A DNA stretch of 64,000 nt from Desulfurococcales archaeon (GTDB lineage Archaea; Thermoproteota; Thermoprotei_A; Sulfolobales; AG1): the NCBI GenBank assembly GCA_009903825.1, contig WYEN01000039.1:1-64000 (forward strand), in the 5' to 3' direction. A program made the translations under genes and the position numbers. The notes under the pieces were generated by a model. It searched no databases. It was not told the DNA's origin and worked only from the letters and a program-made list of their open reading frames with translations. Numbering within the stretch: the first letter of the stretch is position 1; each line of letters starts with the position of its first letter. Positions 1 to 8,208 of this stretch are shown piece by piece.

Positions 1-255
1 AGATTTGTATTTAGAAGTATTAATATGATCCCGTTGATATTGATTATATTTTTGAGGCTTAATGTGATAAATATATTGGTATATACACAGACGATTCTCT
101 CGATAATGCTTCCAGCAGTTATTATACCTCTTATATATGCCGTCTTAAATAGGGAACTTATAGGGTCTCATGTAAATATTTTTATTAAGATGATCTCTGT
201 TATATCCTCTATTTTCATCGTAGGAGTTAATTTAATGCTTTTAACGCATTCATAA
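1..255 (+). CDS. NRAMP-family metal transporter, C-terminal fragment
   Basis: The reading frame is open from base 1 and ends at TAA 253-255, so this is the last 84 residues of a gene that begins outside the window. The peptide is almost wholly hydrophobic. Its core, with TQTILSIMLP followed by PLIYAVLNRELIG, follows the order of the late membrane helices of NRAMP divalent-metal (Mn/Fe) proton symporters, where a Ser-Gln-x-x-Leu-Ser helix is followed by a Pro-Leu-rich segment and an Asn/Asp-Arg-x-x-Met/Ile-Gly loop. This is family resemblance by eye, and the catalytic N-terminal helices are not in view. The next gene starts 57 bases downstream. Confidence 0.6.
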   Translation, partial: RFVFRSINMIPLILIIFLRLNVINILVYTQTILSIMLPAVIIPLIYAVLNRELIGSHVNIFIKMISVISSIFIVGVNLMLLTHS

Positions 256-312
256 GAGTAAATGATGTTAATTTTTTATTAAAATATTCTTAAAAAATTA
301 AGGAGATGTTTA

Positions 313-1485
313 TTGGACTCGATAATTTTAGCAGGTGGTTTTGCAACACGTTTAAGACCTCTCACGCTCACCAGGCCTAAGCCTCTTCTCCCTATTCTTG
401 ATAAGCCTCTTCTAGACTGGATCTTAAGCGACTTGTTTATGATCAATTCTTTGAACAAAGTGATGTTCTCTCTACATAACATGGCTGACCAGATCATGTC
501 TCATGTTAAAAACAGATGGTTTTCATATGAAGACAAGCTTGAATATTTTATTGAGGAGAAGCCTCTTGGAGATGGAGGGGCCCTTATAAATATCATAAAA
601 TATCTTAGGGATAAAATTGATTATCCATTGTTAGTCTTAAACGGAGATCTTTTTATGCAGATAGATTATCAAAAAGTTATTAATTATCATGAGAAGAGAG
701 GAGGGCTAATGACTATAGTAGGCACATATGTTGATGACGTCTCAAGATATGGTTTTCTAAAAATATCTGATAATGATGTTCTCAGCGAGATCATTGAGAA
801 ACCTAAAGATCTTGTTGGGAGAGAGGGATTTGTAAATGCCGGAGTATATATATTATCAGAAGAATCTGTTAACATAATATTATCTGATGAAGATATTATT
901 AAAAAATCATTAGATTATGAAAGAAAAATCAGTATTGCAAAAGATCTGATACCTCTTCTAATTAGAAAAGGAGATGTGTATGTTTATAGACACGATGGAT
1001 TATGGATTGATATAGGTTCTCCTGGAGACTATTTTAAAGCCAATATTCACGCCATAAAAATTTTATGTGGTAAAAACACATGCGCGGATCCTACTGCTGA
1101 ATTAGATTCTGATGTAAAAATCGAAGATCCTGTGTTTATAGGAAGAAATGTACGTATTAAAAATGGAAGTGTTATAGGGTCGGAAAGTATTTTAATGAAT
1201 GATGTTTATATAGGCAGAGGAGTTTATATAGAGAATAGCTTGATTATGAACAACACTCATGTAGAAGACTATTCGATCATAAGAGGTGCTATAATTGGAG
1301 AGAACAATAGAATAGGTAGATGGGCAAGGATCTATAGAGAGACAGTGTTAGGATCATCAATATATATAGGAGATCATATATGTCTACCACCTAAGACGAA
1401 AGTTTTGCCTTACAAAGAGATTAATGAAGATATCTGTTTGAAATATTTTACTGATAAAAAAGAGGGCGATAACATAATAATTTAG
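313..1485 (+). CDS. Sugar-1-phosphate nucleotidyltransferase with C-terminal left-handed beta-helix
   Basis: A 390-residue enzyme that transfers an NMP from NTP to a hexose-1-phosphate to make a nucleotide sugar for glycosylation. The N-terminus carries the family signature ILAGGFATRLRPLT followed by RPKPLLP, which bind the NTP, and an NGD metal-binding motif near residue 112. From about residue 255 there are short hexapeptide-like repeats (isoleucine/valine-glycine steps) typical of the trimerising beta-helix of GDP-mannose or glucose-1-phosphate transferases. The start is TTG 313, with a GGAGAT ribosome-binding site five bases before it. The sugar and nucleotide specificity cannot be read from sequence. 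No glycosyltransferase genes lie beside it. Confidence 0.85.
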   Translation: MDSIILAGGFATRLRPLTLTRPKPLLPILDKPLLDWILSDLFMINSLNKVMFSLHNMADQIMSHVKNRWFSYEDKLEYFIEEKPLGDGGALINIIKYLRDKIDYPLLVLNGDLFMQIDYQKVINYHEKRGGLMTIVGTYVDDVSRYGFLKISDNDVLSEIIEKPKDLVGREGFVNAGVYILSEESVNIILSDEDIIKKSLDYERKISIAKDLIPLLIRKGDVYVYRHDGLWIDIGSPGDYFKANIHAIKILCGKNTCADPTAELDSDVKIEDPVFIGRNVRIKNGSVIGSESILMNDVYIGRGVYIENSLIMNNTHVEDYSIIRGAIIGENNRIGRWARIYRETVLGSSIYIGDHICLPPKTKVLPYKEINEDICLKYFTDKKEGDNIII

Positions 1486-1582
1486 ATGTTTTTGATGAAA
1501 TATTTTCGGAAATCTCTCTCTCCTCCAAAAAACTTTATATAGAAATAGATATTCTCAGAGGTCTCTATATTATGGAGTCTAT

Positions 1583-1825
1583 ATGTTTAATCGCATAATA
1601 TCTTTTAAATTAGATAGTAATATGTTGATAGATATAGAGAAAGCGGCCTCCAAGCTGGGTATAAGCAGATCTGAGCTGATAAGACTAGCGATCCAAAGAA
1701 TCATCAGAGAAAATAATATTCAAGAGCAAGCTCATATTAATAATTCTAATAAGAGAGGTGGAAATGGAAAAGATAAATATACAAATGATCATATTAAAAA
1801 GAGACGGATCGAGATCATAATATAG
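1583..1825 (+). CDS. Small ribbon-helix-helix (CopG/Arc-type) DNA-binding protein
   Basis: An 80-residue protein. Residues 1-45 read as a ribbon-helix-helix fold: a short strand (ISFKLDSNML), helix A (DIEKAASKLG) and helix B (SRSELIRLAIQRII). Such proteins dimerise and bind operators with the paired N-terminal strands. The C-terminal 30 residues are polar, Asn/Lys rich and probably disordered. A TATA-like element (CTTTATATAG at 1533-1542) and GGAG at 1574-1577, five bases before the ATG, support this start. The target is unknown. It may act on its own promoter or on neighbouring genes. Confidence 0.7.
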   Translation: MFNRIISFKLDSNMLIDIEKAASKLGISRSELIRLAIQRIIRENNIQEQAHINNSNKRGGNGKDKYTNDHIKKRRIEIII

Positions 1826-1859
1826 ATCTAAAGTTGCTATCTCTTCGTTATTTAATAAA

Positions 1860-3779
1860 TTAATGTTTTTTCCATGATCTGATGATTATTACTATTAAGA
1901 TTATCACTGCTGGAATCATTACTAAGAGAATGATTTCTGACAAAGAGATCGTTGTACTTAAAATCTGTTCTGTTTTTGTTGTTTCAGTTGTCGAAGAAGT
2001 TATTATGCTTATCTCAGATGTGGTATTTAGAATTGGAGAGGTTGAAGGTTGTGTTGTATATTTAACAGGCTTAGATGATGTGAATAGACTCAACCACATG
2101 GTGTCTGCTATAGCAAGTTCATAATAGAATATACTTGACATAGGATCGATGTTTGAAATGCTTTCTCCACGGAATATATATAGTGAGGGTATTGATATGT
2201 CATAACCTCGGCTCTTCAGATCTCCCAGATATTTTAGAGATATTTCTTTTATACTATTAAGAGTCTGAGTTATGTTGGTAGTAAACATTTCATGTAGATA
2301 TGAAGATACTAATGCTGTGAGATATATGGATAATGCGCTTGAGCCTATGTAGTCTTGGCTCATATATGCCATGCGAGCCTCATTTATTAATCTGTTGATA
2401 TTTGATATGCCAGATATTGATACTCCCAGAGAGGAGAGATAAGTATATAAAGTCTGTACATAACTTATTAAGAGATTCGAAGATCTTTTTATATGATCTA
2501 TGGGTATGGCAACTTCTGAAGGCTTCACATAATTATAAAGATCCATCCAAGTCATGCTTGAGTTTATACGCCATAAAGTGTATACAGCGTTATAAATATC
2601 ATCTATAGTGAGATATTGAATAGGTGGCCTAGGAATCATGTTAAGCGTAGTCTCTGCTTCATAAACTCTATAGGCGATCTCATTTAAAACAATCATTTTA
2701 GAAAGATCTATAGATCCTTCTCTTCTAAGAGCATCAACTAAGGATCTGTACGAATTCATTGTGTTATTAAATTCGAATGTTATCATGTTATAAAGATCGT
2801 TATATCTAGTCATGTTAACATAAATCTCAATGATCCATCGGGCGGTATCTAGATATATGACCGCAGAATAATAATCAGATGCAGCTGAGTAGTAATCTCC
2901 TTCTGAGAATGATCTAAAAGCTCTCTCACTAAGATTCTGAGCCGTAGCTATATAATAATTTACGACACTTCTGATCTGTGGATTTATTCTATAGCCTTCC
3001 ACGATGTTTTTAATAGATTGATAAGTGAGATTAAGATTCTCTGCCCATCTCAAGATCTTATTGTTGATATCTGGATCAATATATGGCTGAGTTTTCTCAG
3101 GCTCTGAAATCTTTATGCCAAGACTTCTGAGAGCATCATATATAGAAGCCACCTCAACAACTTTGATGCCAAGTCTCTCTCCCTCAGCAACCACATCAAC
3201 TTGTTTTCCTGTATTCAAGTCTGTGGAATACCTCTGCCCCGCAGGTATTAACATATATTTGGCGCCTATAGAATATGCGGCCTGTAGCTTCTGAGGTATA
3301 CCTCCCACAGGGCCTATTAATCCGTCAGGCATTATCATACCAGTCATTACAGTATCATTTCTAATACTTTGATTAAGAAGAAGCGATGCTATAGCTGCTG
3401 TGAGAAATCCGCTTGCAGAAGGACCTCCTATAATAGGTGTGTCAGAGACTATTTTCACAAGAAAATCATAGTTAGAGACGTTTATCTTGGAGACGTAAGA
3501 GGCTATGAGAAGACCAACATTTAAAGAGGCTTGCATATCTATCTGTGCCATAGGCTCAACTGAGAGATATATCACGCCATTCCCAGGCATCATTGAGACA
3601 TAAGCTTTTGTAGCCACGCCAGTATATCTACCATCATAATCTTGAGCCACAGCAAGTAAATAAAGATCTCTTGAACCTAAGAAACAAGATGAGGAGTCTG
3701 CATCATACACAGCTGGTAATGAATAAGATGTCAATACAATCATGATTATAACCAGAGACTTTAACATGAGATCTTTCAT
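1860..3779 (-). CDS. Secreted, membrane-anchored Lon-type (S16) serine protease
   Basis: A 639-residue protein with a hydrophobic N-terminal signal segment (about residues 5-25), an S16 Lon proteolytic domain (about 40-220), a long helical region (about 230-590), a Ser/Thr-rich linker and a C-terminal membrane helix (about 612-635). The Lon catalytic dyad is visible: Ser121 in GGPSASG and Lys164 in GGIPQKLQAA. No AAA ATPase domain is present, unlike LonA or LonB. The active site should face outside the membrane, so it probably processes cell-surface or secreted proteins. Related ATPase-free Lon-like proteins occur in other archaea. The substrate is unknown. The helical middle part is Tyr/Ser rich and may be a stalk. 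Confidence 0.8.
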   Translation of the reverse strand: MKDLMLKSLVIIMIVLTSYSLPAVYDADSSSCFLGSRDLYLLAVAQDYDGRYTGVATKAYVSMMPGNGVIYLSVEPMAQIDMQASLNVGLLIASYVSKINVSNYDFLVKIVSDTPIIGGPSASGFLTAAIASLLLNQSIRNDTVMTGMIMPDGLIGPVGGIPQKLQAAYSIGAKYMLIPAGQRYSTDLNTGKQVDVVAEGERLGIKVVEVASIYDALRSLGIKISEPEKTQPYIDPDINNKILRWAENLNLTYQSIKNIVEGYRINPQIRSVVNYYIATAQNLSERAFRSFSEGDYYSAASDYYSAVIYLDTARWIIEIYVNMTRYNDLYNMITFEFNNTMNSYRSLVDALRREGSIDLSKMIVLNEIAYRVYEAETTLNMIPRPPIQYLTIDDIYNAVYTLWRINSSMTWMDLYNYVKPSEVAIPIDHIKRSSNLLISYVQTLYTYLSSLGVSISGISNINRLINEARMAYMSQDYIGSSALSIYLTALVSSYLHEMFTTNITQTLNSIKEISLKYLGDLKSRGYDISIPSLYIFRGESISNIDPMSSIFYYELAIADTMWLSLFTSSKPVKYTTQPSTSPILNTTSEISIITSSTTETTKTEQILSTTISLSEIILLVMIPAVIILIVIIIRSWKKH

Positions 3780-3887
3780 ATATTCGTTCCTCGAGTATTA
3801 ATAAGCGACGACTAATATTTAAAAAAATTATTCACTTTATGTGAACATGATCAAGATTTTAAGAAGTATCTATGGCCAAAGAATCAG

Positions 3888-3983
3888 AGCCGGGGGCGGG
3901 ATTCGAACCCGCGAGTAAGCGGGTCTCAGGCGGATCTTAAGTCCACTGCAGCCCGCCGCCTTAGGCCGCTCGGCCACCCCGGC
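3888..3983 (-). tRNA. tRNA-Leu (anticodon UAA) with a 10-nt insertion in the anticodon arm
   Basis: Read on the minus strand, the acceptor GCCGGGG (3977-3983) pairs with CCCCGGC (3889-3895). The T arm is GCGGG-TTCGAAT-CCCGC, and a class II variable arm contains a GAG/CTC stem. The anticodon loop is CTTAAGA, giving UAA (Leu). The length is 96 nt including the discriminator, ten more than the usual 86. Removing ten bases from the 5-prime side of the anticodon arm leaves a perfect GCGGA/TCCGC stem, so a very short non-canonical intron is likely. The discriminator reads U rather than the usual A of tRNA-Leu. CCA is not encoded. Confidence 0.88.
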
Positions 3984-3996
3984 CCATTAATATTAG

Positions 3997-4006
3997 TTAT
4001 TTAAGG
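3997..4006. promoter_or_regulatory. Shared TATA-like element between tRNA-Leu and the GTPase gene
   Basis: The A+T-rich element TTATTTAAGG lies about 26 bases before the TTG start of the GTPase gene at 4027. On the other strand it reads CCTTAAATAA, about 20-25 bases before the 5-prime end of tRNA-Leu. Only 43 bases separate the two divergent genes, so one near-symmetrical TATA box may serve both. The distance to 4027 fits a leaderless GTPase transcript. Confidence 0.45.
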
Positions 4007-4026
4007 GGTAAAATCTTTATCTCATA

Positions 4027-5097
4027 TTGAGTATAAATAGTTGGTCTGGAATGTCTGAGTGTTTCAGTAGAAAACTAAGACATGTCAAGATCCATTATTT
4101 TGAAGAGATCAGATCTTCTGTATTAGAGTTGTTTAAAGAGAGAATACCTCTATCTTCTCGTACTAGAGTTCGTGAGAAGATTTATAGAGAGATATACACT
4201 AGAAAAATAGATAGATCTTATGATAAACTCATCTCAATGATCAGAGAATGTGCTTCTCTTCCATTGTCACACGAGCTACACATGTTTTATAAAGAGCTTC
4301 TAAGACTCTATTCTTTAGAAGATGTTTATAACGAAATGATATTAAGATGTAGAAACATAATATCAATCACAAGAGACATTCGAGACAAATATAAATCTTT
4401 AATCAAAAATTCTAGTAATAAAGAAGAGATGAAGAGATATGTTAGAGAGTTTATAGGAAGAATCCTCTCAGTCGCAAAGAGAAAACTTAGAGACAAAGAC
4501 GTCGATATTTTCAAAAAAATTATTAGAGAACTGTCTAGCATGCCATGTTTTGAAGAGGATGTCATGAAGATAGTTTTAACAGGAATGCCTCAGGTGGGGA
4601 AATCTACATTTATAAGCAAGATCTCAAATGCTCAGCCGGAGATATCTGTCTATCCTTTTACAACTAAAAAAATCATAGCAGGACATTTCATAGATGAAAA
4701 GAAAGGTATTAGGATCATGTTATTAGACACTCCAGGCTTATTAGATAGATCTGTTGAAGAGATGAACGAGATCGAGCTTAAAGCCGTGGCAGCTCTTAAA
4801 CATATGGCTGATGTGGCAATATTTCTTATTGATCCTAGAAGAGAATTTTATTATACAATAGACCAGCAGCTTAAAGTCTTAGATACTGTGAAAAATCTTC
4901 TTGGAGAGAAAAAGTTCTTTATTGCTATAAATAAGATAGATATATCATCAGAAGAAGAGATTGCTGAGGCTGAAAAAAAGATCATAGATTTAGGCTATTC
5001 AAAAGAGATGATCTATAAGATAAGTGCTGCAAAAAATATAGGTCTCACAGAGCTTATCTATAATATTTATGATATATTTTTAAAAACAAAGACATGA
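4027..5097 (+). CDS. NOG1/Obg-type GTPase
   Basis: A 356-residue protein with a helical N-terminal half and a G domain from about residue 180. The nucleotide-binding motifs are G1 GMPQVGKST (about 185-193), G3 DTPG (about 232-235) and G4 NKID (about 300-303). The helical N-terminus before the G domain matches the order seen in NOG1-type GTPases, which assist large-subunit ribosome assembly. The start is TTG 4027, placed by the upstream TATA element as a leaderless start. ATG 4051 is an alternative. It is divergent from tRNA-Leu. Confidence 0.8.
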   Translation: MSINSWSGMSECFSRKLRHVKIHYFEEIRSSVLELFKERIPLSSRTRVREKIYREIYTRKIDRSYDKLISMIRECASLPLSHELHMFYKELLRLYSLEDVYNEMILRCRNIISITRDIRDKYKSLIKNSSNKEEMKRYVREFIGRILSVAKRKLRDKDVDIFKKIIRELSSMPCFEEDVMKIVLTGMPQVGKSTFISKISNAQPEISVYPFTTKKIIAGHFIDEKKGIRIMLLDTPGLLDRSVEEMNEIELKAVAALKHMADVAIFLIDPRREFYYTIDQQLKVLDTVKNLLGEKKFFIAINKIDISSEEEIAEAEKKIIDLGYSKEMIYKISAAKNIGLTELIYNIYDIFLKTKT

Positions 5098-5144
5098 TTC
5101 TCTGAGGAAGATTATTATTAGCCGTCAGTTGCATCATAAAAAAG

Positions 5145-5510
5145 GTGAATATGATGAGTCAAGAGATGTCGCAGGAGCTTATAGATATAGAATATTTCAA
5201 AAAAATAGATCTTAGGATAGGAGTTGTTAAAGAAGCTTATAAGATAGAAGGAACAGGATTATTAAGACTTATAATAGATCTTGGCAATGGAGATGTGAGA
5301 CAAATTATCGCAGGAATAGCAAACTGGTATCAACCCGAGAAGTTAATTGGCAGAAAAGTTGTTGTTGTTGCAAATCTTAAGCCTAAGAAGATTAGAGGCT
5401 ACATAAGTCAAGGCATGATCCTTGCGGCAGGATGTGAAGAAGGTGGGGTACCATCAGTCTTGTATCCAGATCCTGATATAGAGACTAAACCAGGATCAAA
5501 AGTATGTTAA
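5145..5510 (+). CDS. EMAP/CsaA-type tRNA-binding domain protein
   Basis: A single OB-fold tRNA-binding domain of about 115 residues, as in the C-terminal dimerisation domain of MetRS, CsaA and archaeal stand-alone homologues. Visible family features are IDLRIGVVKEA, the central RQIIAGIANWY and VVVVANLKPKKIRG followed by SQGMILAA. Such proteins dimerise and bind tRNA, often in trans for MetRS. No synthetase is adjacent. The likely start is ATG 5154, five bases after GGTGA (5144-5148), rather than GTG 5145, which lies inside that site. Its stop overlaps the convergent gene by four bases. Confidence 0.8.
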   Translation: MNMMSQEMSQELIDIEYFKKIDLRIGVVKEAYKIEGTGLLRLIIDLGNGDVRQIIAGIANWYQPEKLIGRKVVVVANLKPKKIRGYISQGMILAAGCEEGGVPSVLYPDPDIETKPGSKVC

Positions 5511-6820
5511 TATCTCACAGACAACTTCTTGAACAAAGAGATCTTTTTCTCGATCTTTTCAATATTTAATAAAGCCATAGAGTGAGGAGACATTGAGAAG
5601 TTTAATCTATTAAACTCTGAATAAAGATCCTCCCAAAAACCTTTTTTATATAAGATCCTTGTTTTACCTAAGTAGCCGCTTGATATAATTGTAACTGGAT
5701 AAATCTTTCTAGAGTTATTTATTAACAACATATACAATTCTTTATCACTATCAATCCATATGTCGTGAATCATTATTTTTTTAGGGGAGATCGTTAGAAG
5801 AGGTCTTTCATCAATTATGTGATACTCTGTCTCAACAGGCTCTATAGTTTTCATAGATCTGCTCCAGGGAGATGCAAGATCTAGATCTGATTCTATTCTC
5901 AATATCAAAGAATTACTTTTTGAAATAACGTCAAGATCTTTATAAACCTCATATTCAGCATAGGGATGTGACGATAATATCAGAAACAATGTTTTATAAG
6001 GATCTGTGAGAGAGATCCACCAGTTTCTCAGCTTAATGTTCTCTTTAAACTCCTCGACATTATATCCGAGAGGTTGTGAGTATAGTATCTTATCAAAAGA
6101 CTTTATATTATGTCTAATAGATATTTCTCTCCGAGTTTTTTCTCCGATTCTTTTGATCACTATGTCATTTTCTTTATCAATATAAATATAAAACTCCTCT
6201 CCTACACATAAATCTAAATCCTCTGATCTAGAGCATCCATAGATTTTTGATGACACATCGATCTCTATGACGAAGTTTCTCATCTTAATATATATTGATC
6301 GATCCTTTACATATATTTTTAGATGCTCTCTCTCTAAATTTTTCTGCAGATCTTTAATTATAAAAGATCTTTCTTCAAATTTGTTTAACGAGACTGTTGT
6401 CGCAGGTGGGATCTTTATAAATCTCTCATTTAATAAATGAATCATTTCTTCTTGTGTAGGATTAAGAAGAGATTTTTCTTCAGAGATCTTTATATCTAAG
6501 AAATTTACTAATGTTTTAAACAGATCCTTGTTTATAAGAATCGGTGAGGTCATGCAATCTCTCAACGTCTTCTCTACTCTAGCTATCATACATTGATCCT
6601 CTATAGTCCCAGTATTATCTTTCAAAATATAGATCATGTTATCAGAATCATCATAAGTAATTACACATTTTTCCTCAAGATCTTTTTTAATTATCTTGTT
6701 AACGCCTAGAAACTGTAGAATAGATGGTAAAGTGCTTAACTCTACACAGTCTATATGAACATTCTCGTCTAAAAGCATCTTATGAAAATCTTGTGTACAA
6801 AGTTTCTCACATATTTTCAT
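5507..6820 (-). CDS. Conserved-looking protein of unknown function, paired with an M20 peptidase
   Basis: A 437-residue soluble protein that I do not recognise. It has no signal peptide, membrane helix or nucleotide-binding motif. The N-terminal half mixes helices and strands and carries several cysteines (CEKLC near the start, YGCSRSEDLDLC near residue 195). The C-terminal 150 residues look strand-rich, with repeated short hydrophobic runs and a conserved-looking DLASPWSRS. Its ATG overlaps the stop of the upstream M20 peptidase gene in an ATGA, so the two are translated from one transcript and probably act together, for example on a peptide or acylated substrate. That link is inference only. 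Confidence 0.6.
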   Translation of the reverse strand: MKICEKLCTQDFHKMLLDENVHIDCVELSTLPSILQFLGVNKIIKKDLEEKCVITYDDSDNMIYILKDNTGTIEDQCMIARVEKTLRDCMTSPILINKDLFKTLVNFLDIKISEEKSLLNPTQEEMIHLLNERFIKIPPATTVSLNKFEERSFIIKDLQKNLEREHLKIYVKDRSIYIKMRNFVIEIDVSSKIYGCSRSEDLDLCVGEEFYIYIDKENDIVIKRIGEKTRREISIRHNIKSFDKILYSQPLGYNVEEFKENIKLRNWWISLTDPYKTLFLILSSHPYAEYEVYKDLDVISKSNSLILRIESDLDLASPWSRSMKTIEPVETEYHIIDERPLLTISPKKIMIHDIWIDSDKELYMLLINNSRKIYPVTIISSGYLGKTRILYKKGFWEDLYSEFNRLNFSMSPHSMALLNIEKIEKKISLFKKLSVRY

Positions 6821-8163
6821 TCAGAGAAACCTTTTTCATCAGGTGTAAGAAGTTCTTGAACAAGTTTTTTATAGAATTTCGCCAGAGGCTCTAGACTCCA
6901 TATCTCAACATATTCATCAGGTCCGTGAGCGTTTCCTCCGACAGGTCCGAAATCTATGGCCTCCACACCAAAAGGAGAGAAATATCTTGAGTCGCTTGCT
7001 CCAGCTCTTTCAACAACCTCTGGTTTTAATCTTAATTCTTTCAACACTTTTATAGCTTTCTTAACTATTCTAGAGCTTTTAGGAGTATCTAGATAGCCTA
7101 CTCCACTATGAATAGTGTAAGAAGCCTCAGGAAGATATTCCTCTAATATCATTGATATATACTCCCTCAGATTTTTATAACCTTCTTTCTTAACAGGTGC
7201 TCTAACATCAATTTCAATAATATGTTTATCTCCTGAGAATCTATATACATTAGGTGTTGCAGTCACTCCATACATGCTGGGATACTCAGGCATAATCAAT
7301 ATTCGAGTCAATGGTAGCAACGTCTTAATAAGTTTGGTAAGATTTTTATCAACCTCATGAACCTCTTTAGATTCATCCGTCTCTTTAACAACTTCTGCCT
7401 CAACATACTCTGGAAGAACATTACTCTTTACAAAAGCTCCACTGATCTTTGACACGTAATAATCCTCTGAATCAATTTCTTGAGCAAGTTTTATCAATGG
7501 ATGAACATCAGAGCCTGGCGTAAAGTATGCGGCATGTCTGTATTTGCTCTCGAGAATATATCTTTTATTCATCTTGATGCCATGAACAAGTCTTCTTTTA
7601 CTTTCTATAGAGATCTCTATTCTAAAACTTGTTCTTCTTCTATTAATAACTACGAGACCTCCTCCATCTCCATTGATCATGTATGAGGGAAAGAGATTTT
7701 TTGTCATGAGATACTCTCTCAGTTTTCCAGCGCCATGCGCTCCTCCAGTCTCCTCATCACCTGTAAATGCCACTATGATTGTGCCTCCTAATCTAGAGGC
7801 TATTCTCTCGATCTCTCTTGATATATAAATCATGACAGCTACATTAGAAAGATCGTCTATAGCTCCTCTCCCATATATTCTTCCATTCTCTTCTATTCCT
7901 AGAAAAGGATCTCTGGTCCATGAAGGTCCCGGAGGAACAACATCAAAATGAGCGGTCATTAATATGATAGGTTTTCCAGAGCCTAAAGTATATATAAAGC
8001 TGTGATATCCCTCATCTTCAATATGATCAGGATCCAGTTTTTTATCTAAAAGAATCTCTTTTATACCTTCCACACATTGTTTAGAAGGCTTGATATTATT
8101 CTCAGGATCATTAACACATTTTAAAGTTATAAGATATTTCAAAAGCTCCACAGCAGTTCTCAA
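6817..8163 (-). CDS. M20 family metallopeptidase/deacylase (ArgE/DapE type)
   Basis: A 448-residue di-zinc hydrolase. The metal and catalytic motifs are in the family order: TAHFDVVPPG (first His and Asp), GRGAIDDLSN (bridging Asp), TGDEETGG (general base Glu and metal Glu) and a C-terminal GGNAHGPDEYV (last His). Members remove acyl groups from amino acids (acetylornithine, succinyl-diaminopimelate) or cleave dipeptides, and which applies here is not clear. The start is TTG with GAGGAG a few bases upstream. It is followed, with a four-base overlap, by the unknown 437-residue protein gene. Confidence 0.85.
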   Translation of the reverse strand: MRTAVELLKYLITLKCVNDPENNIKPSKQCVEGIKEILLDKKLDPDHIEDEGYHSFIYTLGSGKPIILMTAHFDVVPPGPSWTRDPFLGIEENGRIYGRGAIDDLSNVAVMIYISREIERIASRLGGTIIVAFTGDEETGGAHGAGKLREYLMTKNLFPSYMINGDGGGLVVINRRRTSFRIEISIESKRRLVHGIKMNKRYILESKYRHAAYFTPGSDVHPLIKLAQEIDSEDYYVSKISGAFVKSNVLPEYVEAEVVKETDESKEVHEVDKNLTKLIKTLLPLTRILIMPEYPSMYGVTATPNVYRFSGDKHIIEIDVRAPVKKEGYKNLREYISMILEEYLPEASYTIHSGVGYLDTPKSSRIVKKAIKVLKELRLKPEVVERAGASDSRYFSPFGVEAIDFGPVGGNAHGPDEYVEIWSLEPLAKFYKKLVQELLTPDEKGFSE

Positions 8164-8208
8164 CTAATAATCTCCTCAGAAAATTTATGATAAGACTAAT
8201 AATAATGT

